This document shows positions 46,553 through 59,329 of a stretch of 64,000 bases of DNA, piece after piece. The position numbers and the translations under genes were made by a program. Below the pieces are notes generated by a model. It was not told the origin of the DNA, ran no database searches, and saw nothing but the letters and a program-made list of their open reading frames with translations. Position 1 is the first letter of the stretch. The number at the start of each line of letters is the position of its first letter. Source of the stretch: Spirodela intermedia (Eukaryota > Streptophyta > Magnoliopsida > Alismatales > Araceae); assembly GCA_902729315.2 (NCBI GenBank), contig LR746277.1, forward strand, positions 1,617,001 through 1,681,000. The letters are read 5' to 3'.

Positions 46553-49500
46553 TTACGGAAGTAGACAAAAATAGGAAAAACTATTAAAGTATTGCCCAAG
46601 AGGATGGTGAAAGGAAGTTTATATATGTACTTCCGCAATGGATATACGGTGCTTTAAAGATTTTAATGTTGAAAAATAATCATAAACTCAAAAGAAGGCA
46701 TTCAGAAATAGGTTTTTATTGTACTAATGCTACATTAAAAAATCTAAATGATTGGATTTAATCAATTTTTATTGGATTATATTTTTAAATTATTAGAAAA
46801 TGAAAACAATAGTCCTTTAAGGTATTTATTAGAAATAAGAATTTTTTTTTAAAAGAGAGGTTTTAACAAGAAAAATTAAGAAGAGATATAATATGTAAAC
46901 TTGTCTAAAGTAGAGGAGAAAAAAATGTGTCGACCTATGTGCCAACGTACTTAAAGACAATAAAGATAAGTGTTGACCTAATGTCAACATAGCTGGAGTT
47001 AAACTAAATCTAATGAGAGTAAAAGAAGATTTTCATCAAGATATTTGACATGTTAGACATATTAGAAGATCTCTTATACGCATGCCATATTCTTACATGT
47101 TTAAAGATCAAGAGAAATTATAAAATCTCATACTAGCATGTTTATTGAGAAACCTAGTGAAACGTTGGTTTAATTGAAACTTACAAACTATTCAATGTCA
47201 GCCAACATGTTACCATAAAATATTTACCTAATTTAGTAATATTTGAATAATAATGGTTAACTTCTTGGGGTCTGCAATCCCATGAGTTTTCAATATGTGC
47301 TTCAATGGTAGATAAAATCATCCTACTTGTTCTGAAATATAGTATCCAAATTTTATTACAAGGGTAACCTAGTCAAAGTATCCTCAAGTGTTCAATCACC
47401 CCTAAAACAAAAGAAAGTTCATCCTGTCAAACTCATGATCTTTTTGTAAGTTGATTATTATATCTCCTACGTGTAGGCACTCTAGGGAGCACTAGAAACA
47501 AGAAATAGAAAACCAAGGAAGTCCTCTTGAGTGAAAATATTTGGCATTGGAGCAATGGTGGTAGTGGCCAGAGCTTGAGATTTTTAGTAGCCTATGATGG
47601 AGAATTTTGATTGACATAGAAGGTTGGTATGTGAAGCAACTTGATAGGATTCAGACATCTTAGACATTTTTGGGAACAAATTTTTGGTGAGGGGGCAGAT
47701 GCTTGATAAAAGGAATTCACTTCAAAATGTTTCAAAAATTATGACTATAAATATGAATGTTCAACTAATCTTGTTGCTTAGTGTCTTGATGCAATGTGTT
47801 AACCCAACCTAGTTTGTGTTGACCCAAGCAAACCTCTATCAACCTAAACAAGTGTGTGTCATCCCACTAGGCACAATTCTAATAGAAACTAGATGAAAAC
47901 ATCTAAAGTTCGGAAAACATTTTAAAGATTTAATGTACCCTTCCTCTTCATATTAACATGAAGGTGGATATGTAATAGTCATGGGATCTTCTTCATTTAG
48001 TCCCTCTTTGACACATCTTGATGGGTTGAAATGTTCATGAAGCAATGGCTTGATAAGTAGCTAGAATTATAAGCACATATTTGAGTGTGTCTTAGATAAT
48101 AAAAATAGTTGAATTTGATTAGCTCAAATGGCTATAACCATAGCTAAAGTACTCATTTTCCTATGAAATTTATATCTATGGAGGACTTCTACAATGAAAG
48201 TATATTGAATATTAGTAAAGCAAAAGAAATAATTAGGTCAGTAAGGCTTAGTCAACTTGTTCAAATGAAATTGTAGGATAATAAAACCTTGTAGTAGGCT
48301 AACAAGTATACTAAGAGGGGGTTAAATTAAGGTATTTTATCATTTTATATGTTTTTGATCTATTTCTATGACATTTCGTAAAATTGTGTCAACAAAATCT
48401 TGGTTTTGGGCAAGACAAATTCCTATGTGTCAACATACTAGGTCAACACATTATTTTCGTGGATTGATATACTAAGTTTAAACATGTCTTGAATACAAAA
48501 ATTCACAATTGTTTGGTCTTTTCTTGGCCTATATGTCCAGTTTCAGAAGGTCTCTACACTTGGTTACACTATCCTCAAAGAATCACAATTAAGTTGTATG
48601 CATACATTAATTCCTCTTTACATGATATAGTTTATGAGACTCTCAACCCATGCTAGACACCAAGACATTAGCTTACTCATCTACCTATACTACAAGAACT
48701 TCCCAATGACTTTCATGAATGAGAAGAAATGGTAACACTCACAAAGACCTCAAGCTGTGGAAATGAGCTTTTCTTTTTTGATGAAGACAAGTTGAATAAG
48801 GAAAGAAGCTTGAGTGTGTAGGGCCAAGTTGAATGAGGGAAGAAGCTTGAGTGTGTAGGGCTTTTTACCAAATTTTTCTCATGAGGACTTGGATTACGAA
48901 ATATATGAAAATTTCTAAATTTGAGGTAGTACTAGAAATCTCATCTAAAGAGCTATTTATAGAGCCCAAGATCTTGACTGTTAGAGTTCATATGATTGAG
49001 ATTTGATTGATAATATTTTTTGATTTGATGCATGAGTCGACAAACTATCAAGGTGGCACAGCCAAACTAGTCTAGATTAATGACTTGACCTGCTCTTGAT
49101 GAGGGCAACACTTAACATGTCAATTTTGATCTTTGGATGTGTTAGGATTCTGTATTCTCATCAGATATGCTTTCCACATGTTAGCCCAAGTCAAATATTT
49201 ATCTCTTAGGAGTATGTCATGGATTCAGCGATTTTGTTGTATTTCACTTGAGGGCTTTGCCGTTGACATGTGTCATTTAAACTTATCTCTCAGTTAAAGC
49301 TTGTCTTAGATGAATGTCAAGTGTCATTTGATTTTCTCTTTTTGCCATATGTCACTGGTATAGTTAGTTTTCTATATTTCATGTCGACTTGTCTTTGTCA
49401 TGTGTCATTTAAATATTTGACATTGCCACATGTTATCTTGATTTGGACTTTTCTAATGCTAATTTTATGTTAGTTGATTATCATGTGTCACCTCATTTTC

Positions 49501-50228
49501 TTTCTTCTCATGCACCACTTTTCGAGTTAGAGTTGCCACATATTTAGATACGATGCCCTAGTTATCAATTTACCATGTTCTCTCTTCTAATAAGAATGTG
49601 TTGACACCCTATCTAAGTGCGTTAACATATGTAAAAAAGTTTGATACATGAGTTGACATGCTTTATTTTATCAACTTAATTTTTTTTTTTATTCACTTGG
49701 CTTGATGCTCAAATAATTTTGGAATTATTTTTCTTTATTTGAGGGCCTGAAAAATATATTTAAAAACAACCAATTTCTTAAAAAATATTTAGATCTCGAT
49801 TTGGAGATAAGTACATTCCAACATATTTCAAGTCCATTTTTTCCTGCTTTGATTTCTAACACCAATTTCATAACATTAAAATCGTTAAAACCAATAACCT
49901 ACATTTACCCCAACTTATATCAAACTCAAGAAAGATTAACGTAGTTAATTTACAATAGAGTTACATTGTGTTATCAAATTGAAAGTTGGATAAATCAAAA
50001 TCTAGAACTAAGGCAAGCTTTAGCTGAATGATTGTAATCCATTGTCAAATTGGCCCTTAAGGTTCCAAGTTTATACATTTTGAGTGAGGTAGTGAGTGAG
50101 TGAGTGTGTGTGTGGCTCAAGAGAGATGGATGGAGATAGGCAAACATATAGATAGATAGATATAGACAGATATTTAGATAGAAGCATAGATGGTAGATAG
50201 ACAGACAAGTAGACATATGGATAGATAG

Positions 50229-50240
<12 letters not shown>
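46551..50240. other. AT-rich intergenic DNA, no gene seen
   Basis: Contains diverged copies of a dispersed AT-rich repeat (46.9-47.2 kb resembles 27.1-27.3 and 55.5-55.7 kb) and a 37-bp tandem pair at about 48790-48862 (AGAAGCTTGAGTGTGTAGGG twice). No domain is recognised in any frame. Confidence 0.6.
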
Positions 50241-50243
<3 letters not shown>

Positions 50244-50283
<40 letters not shown>

Positions 50284-50286
50284 GGG

Positions 50287-50318
<32 letters not shown>

Positions 50319-50357
50319 AGAGAGAGAGAAGAGAGAGAGAGAGAGGGAGAGAGAGAG

Positions 50358-50388
<31 letters not shown>

Positions 50389-50433
50389 GAGAGAGAGAGA
50401 GAGAAAAGAGAGGGAGAGAGAGAGAGAGAGAGG

Positions 50434-50502
<69 letters not shown>

Positions 50503-50549
50503 AGAGAGAGAGAAGGAGACAGAGAGAGAGAGAAGAGAGAGAAGGAGAC

Positions 50550-50603
<54 letters not shown>

Positions 50604-50612
50604 GGAGAGAGA

Positions 50613-50654
<42 letters not shown>

Positions 50655-50663
50655 AGAGAGAGG

Positions 50664-50738
<75 letters not shown>

Positions 50739-50779
50739 AGAGAGAGGGAGAGAGAGAGAGAGAGAGAGAGAAGAGAGAG
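50244..50779. repeat. imperfect GA minisatellite, about 535 bp
   Basis: Almost pure purine on the plus strand: GA dinucleotides broken by AAGA and GGGA variants at irregular spacing, preceded by TAGA/TATA repeats from about 50140. The minus strand reads as a 200-residue Ser/Leu/Phe run, a by-product of the repeat. Confidence 0.97.
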
Positions 50780-52090
50780 TAAATGTCTCCGTGCTATTAC
50801 TATTTAGTTTATAGAATATAATTTTTGACTCCTTCACCAATGAGATTTGTGGAGTTTTGAATGCCAGCTTTTGTTTTATGATTTTGAAGAAATTTATCTA
50901 CCATAGAACTCTAGGAGTTCATTTTTATTAACTCTTTTGACACAGACATGTGTTTGGGTTATGACTCAGTAACACAAGGTATGTGGCAAGAAAATTACTT
51001 TGGGGTGTTACAAATATGACACAAGCAGATATGTCCTTGCTCTATACTGTCATATGTTGGAAGGGTCGTATCTTAGTTCAGTAGATTCATTAATTCATGC
51101 AAGGTCTACTTGAATATCCATAAGTTCATCCTGAATTCGAATTGACACATTGGTTATAGCACCTAGTGTCATGCTGTCAAGAATATTATTTGGCTATTTT
51201 TTAAGCTTTATACGATTTTTTTTTTTCAAATAAAATAAACCTATTTGGGAAAATCTCACCACATGTGATTGATTCAAAATGTTATAGTTAGAGACTTTCT
51301 TATCACGTTAAAAGATTGGAGCTGATTGGCAAATACTTTCTAGTGATTCATTTTATGTTGACAAATTCAATAGCACAAATAAATCAATGTTCAATATCAA
51401 GTTATTACTTTCAGTCGATAAATGGAGTCAACACCAGAATTCTCCCGACCTAAATACGTCATCAGAGGGGTGCTGCCGGAGATGCCTATTCGCAAGATCT
51501 GCGGGTGGCCACGTGCTAGAGGATAGAATTAGAATGGTGGATTTTTTTTCTGAATTTATCTAGTTCTAGTGCCAACGAAGAATGTGTGAGGGCACTGCCG
51601 TACTGGGCATGTTCACAACGCATGGTGGGGTCAGACTAGGAAACGTCCTACGCCGTCTTAAGGACAAACTGAGCATTTGACTTGTTTTGACCCTTCGAAC
51701 TTCCAGGAAGGATCTCCGGCTGCTAGACTCGGCGGCGGCTGTTTCGACCATGGCCGACCGCCTACTTTCACGGCTAACACTACCGATCGACTCTTGGAGA
51801 AGGAGTCTCGGAGCTGGCGACTCACCGGCGCAACCTCTCCCTCCTTCCGTTTCCTCTTCAGACAGGAGGAGGGGGAGAGCCACAGACAGAGAGAGAGAGC
51901 CGTGGGACGGCAATTCCAGTTTTCCTCGGTGTCCTGCTCTTTGTTCCGCATTTCACGATTAAAATACTCCATGTCATACTGGAATTCCCTTTCCCTTCCA
52001 AAGACCATTCGAATGGCGGCCGACGGGAGCCATCCGGGATGCTTCTGCTAAGTTGAACCCAACGACTCTCTCTCTCTCCTCTCTTATTCA
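50780..52090. other. upstream intergenic region of the peptide gene
   Basis: AT-rich to about 51400, then distinctly GC-richer from 51420. The GC-rich part gives overlapping frames of 90-125 codons on both strands (51566-52181), none with a recognisable domain. They may be unannotated exon material or chance. Confidence 0.45.
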
Positions 52091-52122
52091 ATGTTTGGAG
52101 GAAAAGAAAGAGAGGCGGACGG

Positions 52123-52128
52123 CACGTG
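52123..52128. promoter_or_regulatory. G-box CACGTG
   Basis: A palindromic bHLH/bZIP site about 170 bp before the peptide gene's ATG and 64 bp before its TATA box. Confidence 0.4.
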
Positions 52129-52160
52129 TTCAAACGTACGAGGTAGGGTCTTCCTTCCCC

Positions 52161-52166
52161 GGTCAA
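52161..52166 (-). promoter_or_regulatory. W-box-like site
   Basis: GGTCAA, i.e. TTGACC on the minus strand, lies 26 bp before the TATA box. WRKY factors bind TTGAC cores, which would fit a defence-induced peptide gene. Confidence 0.35.
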
Positions 52167-52191
52167 TCTTGGGCGCGCCACCCATAACAGC

Positions 52192-52198
52192 TATATAT
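52192..52198 (+). promoter_or_regulatory. TATA box of the peptide gene
   Basis: TATATAT about 97 bp before the ATG, which places the transcription start near 52225 with a short leader. It excludes the in-frame ATG at 52091, which lies upstream of it. Confidence 0.6.
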
Positions 52199-52294
52199 GA
52201 ACTTCCTCCCTCCGAGTCTTCTGCAGTACCCGCAAGAATATTTCATCTCGTAGTTCAGGCCCCCGTGCTCAGGTTCCCTCCTGCACCAGCTCCC

Positions 52295-52537
52295 ATGGTG
52301 AAAATTCACATGACTCTGTGTCTCCTCCTCCTGCTATTCAGCTCCGCAGTTCTATCTACCTATGCCCGGCCGATCAAGCAGCGCGGAGGCGCCGGGTGCA
52401 TGAAGCCAGGGGCGTGCATCCGGGAGCAAGCCAAGAGAGAAATAGACGGCCACCAAGGATCGAGCCGCGGATTCCTCGATCTCAGCTCCCTAGGATACGT
52501 CAAGGAATCTGGTCCGAGCCCTGGAGATGGTCACTAA
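52295..52537 (+). CDS. small secreted peptide precursor, PIP/PIPL or CEP-like
   Basis: 80 residues. The N-terminus (MVKIHMTLCLLLLLFSSAVL) is a strong signal peptide, probably cleaved around residue 21-25. The variable middle has two Cys (35, 41). The last residues are SGPSPGDGH (72-80), at the extreme C-terminus. SGPS followed by G.GH is the signature of PAMP-induced secreted peptides and their relatives, and SPG.GH is the end of many CEP peptides; both are cut from the C-terminus of such precursors and act through leucine-rich-repeat receptor kinases. This motif is one residue shorter than the AtPIP1 form I recall. The ATG was chosen because it directly precedes the signal peptide and lies downstream of a TATA box. 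Single exon. Family placement between PIPL and CEP is inference. Confidence 0.75.
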   Translation: MVKIHMTLCLLLLLFSSAVLSTYARPIKQRGGAGCMKPGACIREQAKREIDGHQGSSRGFLDLSSLGYVKESGPSPGDGH

Positions 52538-55500
52538 GGCGTCTGTCGTCTGGAGCGGCGGTCAGACATGATTTAGTCTGAATCTTTGACTACGACGTGA
52601 ACAGCAACCACGCAGCGCTACGTTCATTTAAAATATTTCCAATTCATTTGTATTTGTCACATTTATTTTGTTACTCTTGGGTCGTAAGGTCCATGCAATT
52701 GTTCAACCGTGTAATTCTTTAATATCTTCGGTCATTCATAATTTCCCATTTAATTTAAAACAGTACTGCAAGGTGTAATCTCGTATTGTCTTTTATGTGT
52801 GCAGATATATATATATATATATATTTGTATATCGATAGATGGATAGATAGATAGAGAGAGAGAGAGAGAGTTACATATCAAAGTAAATTCTACGATATTG
52901 ACAGTACCCATGACGGTTGTAAGTGATGCGATCCTATGAACTAACGCGCGCGGGCATTAGAAAGAGTGCCCAGATCTGAGATACTCAGAAAAAATCGAAC
53001 CACAACAAGTATACACAATTTCTAAAAGACCCATAACCGGCCAATCAGGTAAAGCCTGCCGTAGCCTCTGAAACATACTAGCTACTGCCTATCCGGTTTC
53101 GAACACCAATCTCAGAATTCTGAAGACAGTTTGGAGACGGGTTGGGTTGACACCTTCCTTTATGGCAATTCAGTGATCTAATGCATTTGAGAATGCACAT
53201 GATTAAGTCAGCTGCGTGTAGTCTTGATAATTCTTCTTACCTTTTACCTTTTATTCCTCACCCAGAAAGAAATGATGATATGTTTATACTTGACATTAGT
53301 CTCGCCCAGAAAGAAATGGAAGTAAGACTTATCATCATACTCCATATAATCTTTGTACCAATCCAAGTAATTCATCTCCATGAGAAAAAGGATGACAAAC
53401 GAATTGACTGTTGATCTCACAAAGATTTGTGAGATCAATGTATAACCTTCAAAGAGTTGTGTCAAGCATGTATCATTAATTGGTCTTCCTAATATAGATT
53501 TGTGTCACACTATCATTCCGTGCATCAACCACGATTCATCACCTTAGATTGTACTAGTTTTTTAAAAATTCGACTTCTCATGATATTTTTTGCAATTAGT
53601 GTTGCATCTCTAGTTCCTCTAACAAGTTCAGAAATCTTTTGATATGTACCATCCCCAAATCAAGGTACAAATTTCACATATTTCTTTTAGTGATACGAAG
53701 GATACAATATTATTTTCATTATGCTTCATACTATATCAACTTTTGGTTGGGGATACAACATTATGTTATGCTGGGCTAGTCTTATTTTTCTTGAATTTTA
53801 TACCCTACTTCGGATGATATTAATGCTTAACCTAGTTTTATAATAGGTTAGTGTTTATGAGCTAGTTAGGCCTAAAATTACTTGTATAATGAGCTTATAT
53901 TTTTTGATTGCATCAATTAAAATAGGTTACCCCAATGCAGTTATTGAAAAGAGTTATTTCATTTGTCATAATATATTGAAAAAAAATATTGTTTGGATAC
54001 TCTTATGAGCCCTGTCAAAGATGTGGAAGGGAATTGGATGTCAAGAAACATCAAATTTTACCTACTCTACTTCAGTTCATAATTGATGGCCCACTTTTTT
54101 TATTTCATCAAATGAATATGGATTATATCTATCTATAGATACTAAAAGAAACATGTCATAAAGGTGAAATGGAAAGTCTGTATATGATAAAGTTGTGAGA
54201 GCATTCCATCTGACAGCATAAATTCATAAATTTAACTACCCTTTTATTTTTTTCTATTATAAATATTCAGAATTAAAAAAATGATGTTATAACTAATAGG
54301 AGACTTAAGTGCAAAGCTCCATAGTGTTCAGCATTATGTTTCAAGAAGAAACATGCAACAACTACATAATTTTTTTTATGTAACATGATGTTGGACTTTT
54401 TTTATTATTATCCAAAAAATTTCAATGGATCAAAAATGGGTTGTTTCCCATCTTGTCCATTGTTAGGGAGAGAGTTGGGCTAGTATAGAGCTATTTATAT
54501 GTGAACCTTTCGTACACAAGGGACATTGACCAAGGGCTGCAAAGTAAGGAAAAAAAAAGATGAAAAAGAGGAAAGGAGGCCATGGCTATTTATGATATAA
54601 ACATAATTTTTTCTTGGTTAAAATATCTCTAATTAACTAACTTGAGCCCCTACTATCCATCTAATCCTATTTCTGACCAAGAAATTGTGTATAATGGTGA
54701 TTATTTAATTTTCTTTCTTTTTTACATTCTAAGTAAACATTTTAATGTTTTTTCTAGAAAAATGATTTTATTCATAATTGCTTAAGAAATTTGACATAAT
54801 AATAAAATTATAAATTACACATTTTATGGTTAGAAAAGTAATGTTTTTTGAATCATTTTTATTCATTTTTTTGATATATTTTCTATTTGTCACATATTGG
54901 TGCTTCAAAGATCATATTTTAGAATTAATTATTTTAATTATCTTAATGATTGCCATGAGGAAAGTCATGAATTAATTAAGTCAAGACTAGGGGTGAAGTA
55001 TTCATCATACATCACAAGCAAAATTGAATATTATTATGATACTTGAAAATGCCTAAGAGGATAGCATATACTTTGAAATGATTTATCAAATTTTCTCTAT
55101 GCATTAATTTCGATGTCAATACAAGTCAACATTTAAAGAGAAAGAGGAGGATATAGTTATGTTGGGTTTAATGGCTTTATGTCATTCACTAATCTTATAA
55201 AACTAAATTAAAAAGTTACTTTAAAATATGTTTTTAAAAAATAATTTATAGATGAAGATCTAAAGATTTATGTCTAGTCTTGTTTTTTGCATAAATATAT
55301 TTTTTAGGCCTCAAATCAATAAAATAAATGTCAAGAATCATATATACACATTAAGCCAAATCAAACCAGAACAAAAGATAATGTTTTAAACAAAACTAAG
55401 AGGAAAGAGAAAGGAGGTAGACTTGGCATTTCAACCCAGAAAAAATGTGTTGACCTACAAGAGGAAAGAAAAAACATGTGACTTCCAAAAGTATGTTGGT

Positions 55501-56929
55501 CCTTTTTTGGTCTGAAGACAAAAAGTGCGTTTACTCATAGGTCAATCCAATAAAATCAGACAAAATCTGACTAGGGAGGAAAATAAGATCTCTCACACAT
55601 GACATGCCATAAAGCTTGACACGTGACAGGAGATCTCTAATGAGGGTGGCAGATCCTTCAGATTATTTGAGATTGATGATAAGGCTTAAAAAAATGTTCG
55701 AAACTAGTTTTTTGTTTAGTGGATTCATTTGATCAGAATTAAAGATTATGTCCCTGTTAGAAGGAATTTTCTTGAAGACTAAAAATATTCATATATGTGA
55801 TTTAAAGTGTTGGGATGAAGATATGAACATAATATCAAATGCTGAAAATTTGAGAATGAGGTTATAGGTTGAATTTGCTAATAAAATACTTATTAAATTC
55901 AATACCAATTGAAAATAATGATTAAGAATCCTAAGAAAGTGAAAATATTGGTCCAAAGTAGTAATATGTAACCTCAAAAGTGATATTTCACACCCATATT
56001 TTGTTTTTGATGATTTGAATGTTATTTTTACTTGAAATCATTAGTTATTTAATCAATATTTATATATTACCTTAATGTTTATCAAATCTAGTTATAGAGT
56101 TATCAAACTGGTTATGATGAGGTATATATATATATATATACGGCTTAAACATTTTGCTAGTGGTTCAAATATAAATGATACATCTAAAGGCTTAAAAAAG
56201 ACATCATATTGGATATTTCTATTGTATTTTCTATATTTGGAAGAGATCATTAACGTGGCAGAAAAAAAATAAAGGCTAGATCAAAGTTGCATTTGTAAAT
56301 TGAGACTTTCTCATCCATTTGAATAATATTTATTCCTCATTCTCTTGTGTCTTCTAGCTAACATTTTGCATCATAGAATGAGAGAATTCTGAATAAAATT
56401 CAAAGTTCAAGTCATATCTCCATGGACAAGAAGTTGGGATTGAAGTTTGATAAAAAGTGCCTCATCTTAACTAGAAATCAATCTGAACCCTTCATCATTC
56501 TAAGAGCTTCAATAAGAGGAGGATAAAAAAGTCAACCACATTTAATCAACTTAATTGAATTTCAAGAACTCATTAATGTACATTCTTTCTAGAATCACCA
56601 AATGCAGTCAAATATTTTACACTTTTAGTAGTTAAACTTGTGATAAGTATGTCTAATCACTATAGTTAAACCTGTAATCAATAGGTAGATATTCTAGAGC
56701 TACGTTAGGATGATGTTAGCATCTGAAGATTGACAATTTGTGAAGAAATAGTGTTCTGCTCGATGATTATTATATAAACAATTACAGATGACTTAATTGA
56801 TAAAATTAAGATTTGTAAATGTCAAAAGAATCGTAGTTGACTAAAGAAGAGTTTTGAAACTTGAAATAAAGTTAAATATTATTAATATAACGATTAAAAT
56901 AATTTAAAATATGTAATATATAAATTTTG
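52538..56929. other. AT-rich intergenic DNA, no gene seen
   Basis: Starts with the peptide gene's 3' flank. It holds a (TA)n run at 52804-52824 next to GATA/GA repeats to about 52871, another TA run at 56122-56140, and diverged dispersed repeats (55.4-55.7 kb). No coding region is recognised. Confidence 0.6.
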
Positions 56930-57240
56930 ACATCGTGGCGATGATGTGTCAGAATTATAGACATTCGAGATGATTATCATGCGATGTTCACGGCCTCAAA
57001 AACTTTCTTTTGACATGGATGACTGGACATTATTTAGATCTTCTTTAAAAGTCTAGAAAATAATGATAGAAGTTAAACTAATTAAAAATGGTAAAATAGA
57101 GTTCTGGTGTCATGGTGATGCGTTGAAATCTTGAATATTTAAGAGGACTATCGTGTAATGTCTATGGCTTCAAAGGCTCTCCTTAGACATGAAGGACATA
57201 GACAATTGCTAGATCTTCTTATAAAGTCTAAAAATCAATA
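56930..57240 (+). repeat. diverged tandem duplication, unit about 165 bp
   Basis: Two units share CAT.GTG.TGATG.GT, ATTCGAGA/ATTTAAGA, ATGTTCACGGC/ATGTCTATGGC, GACATG.A.GAC and TAGATCTTCTT.AAAGTCTA in the same order. Confidence 0.75.
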
Positions 57241-57639
57241 AGGTGGGTCGATGAATCTTTGATGACTATCACCCAATGAAGTAGAAAAGTGATAATTTTA
57301 TAGATCTCTAATGACTATCACTTGATAGAGATAAGTTAAATGAAAGTGGGGCATGTCTTAAGGAGCTTTATCCTTAGGTCTGTATAGTAAGATGAGACTT
57401 TTCATCACATCTGATTTGTTCTCAAAAAATCAAATGAGAGATGTTCACGACAACTCTATAAGAAGATTGAAGGTTTTGAGAGAGGAAATGAATTTATTCA
57501 TCAAGCTTTGAACTAGTCCTACAAATTTCTATCAAAAAGTAAATGAACATACAAAAACTTGACATAAAACATAAGTAAATACTGAAAGCTGGTAAACAAA
57601 TATTGGTAAGTAAGTGAATGTTGCCCAAAGTTGGCCCCC

Positions 57640-58250
57640 TCCTAAGCAACTAGCGACACTAGTGTGGTGGCTTAGTTTTATCTAATTGTGCCATACCGCG
57701 TCAGAAATCATAAAAGTATTATCCAAAAATACAGCACCACTCACTAGAGAGATTCGCCGATAAGAGAGGTCAACCATGTTGTCACTATCGTTTGACGAGA
57801 GAAGGAATGAGCAGACAACTTGTTGTAGGCCTTGAGTGTAGTCGGGGAAAGCAGTGAGCTTGCTGATCACCACATGCTTTGATCGTGTGAAGAAGAGTAA
57901 AAATAGATATTATAATCATGACTATCATTGGGATTTTAATGATAATCAATAATATATATTTTATTAGATAATAATTAATTATTATATTTATATCGCTAAT
58001 AGTGATACGTGCAAGAACTTAAGTTCATGATATTGTGGTGCTTTGCTCACCATCAGATCAATTGTCTCTAGTCACCTAGCAAGCTGAGCGTCACAAGATT
58101 AAACTATCACAAACCTTGCTGAACAATAATTAAAATTTCTGGTACTATGGTGCTTTGCTCACCACTGAATCAACCTTATTTGATTACATGGCCCACTAAG
58201 TATTGTTGGATCAAACCACTGCAAACCACTACCTTGAAACAATGAGAAAT
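57640..58250 (+). repeat. dispersed repeat, inverted relative of 60.1-62.5 kb
   Basis: 57775-58040 matches the reverse complement of about 62150-62440 (CCTTGAGTGTAGTC, AATAATTAATTAT, GTGATAC.TG...GAACTTAAGTTC). 57640-57680 matches the reverse complement of about 60230-60265 (GACACTAGTGTGGTGGCTT). A short internal tandem (GTGCTTTGCTCACCA) occurs at about 58040 and 58150. Confidence 0.8.
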
Positions 58251-59329
58251 GTTTAGTCTCACATTAAAAAAAATTTAATGTTTGAGATTAGTATATGTCA
58301 AAGTTAACTCTATATACAAGCTCCCCTGTCCCAAAACAAGAACCTAAACAAGAAAAAGAAATTGAGAGAGTAGATTTGTTAGAATTGATTTAAGCTTACA
58401 TGTGTCCGGCTGAAGACATTAAACTTAGTGCTGATTGGGAGGCAACCCAATAATTTTATTTTTGCAAAATTTAATTTTTATTTTGTAGTTAATAAATTTA
58501 GAATTTCGTTGCTCTTTATTTCATTTTAGTATTACCTCATACATTTATTTTTATCATATTATTCTTGCTGATTTATGAGTATATATCTTTTGCTTCATAG
58601 TTTAATTTGATAATATATCTCATGTCATTGAAGACAATTCCGATTTTAATTTGGGGAAGCAAAGAAAATTCAGTTAGAATTATTTCATGAATAATTAGGA
58701 TAGTAGTAAATTTTAAAACTAATATTGATGAATTCATAGATTTCTATATTTTTCCTATAGGATTGTAAATTCATTTAAGTATGAAGGTTAAAGTGTGTTA
58801 GATTGAGTGACTTCAAGGGATAGAAAAAAATGTAGTACATTGAATGATGAAATATTTTGAAAATATATCTTGATGATTATGATCCATATGTTATGAATTC
58901 GTATTTGGAATTAGTAGGAATCATGAAGTTAGATGTGAAGAGGTTGGAATTGTATAAAAACTATTGAAAGTTAGACATTTTTAGAATGAGGAATCTTGAG
59001 TAGTTGACCATTTGTCTTATATATATAAATAATAGTAATAATAATAATAAAAATCATCATATGGTAGAGTGTAAAACCTAACTCACAAAAAAAATATAGA
59101 TATATAAGGATTTCTTACTTGTCCCATAGAGATTTTTCTATATGTAAGACTAGGACAAGATTAAGAAAAATGAGTGCAAGTACTTCTATGGAGATTTCCC
59201 ACTTATCTCGTGGAGGCTTTCCACATGTGAGATTTAGATATGAAAAAGACGTTATATGAGGAAAGTTACTTGCCGATGATATTTATAATAATAATAATAA
59301 AAAGATAAATAGAATACGTTTACTTACAT

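Noticed and set aside
50244-50779. Possible CRISPR-like or spacer-separated array
   Set aside because: The repeat is a simple-sequence purine tract with no distinct repeat and spacer units, in a plant genome.
49995-50840. 281-codon Ser/Leu-rich frame
   Set aside because: Produced by the GA repeat; outside the repeat it has no coding character.
52091-52294. N-terminal extension of the secreted-peptide gene
   Set aside because: In frame and open, but it includes the TATA box and precedes the signal peptide; a secreted precursor should start at 52295.
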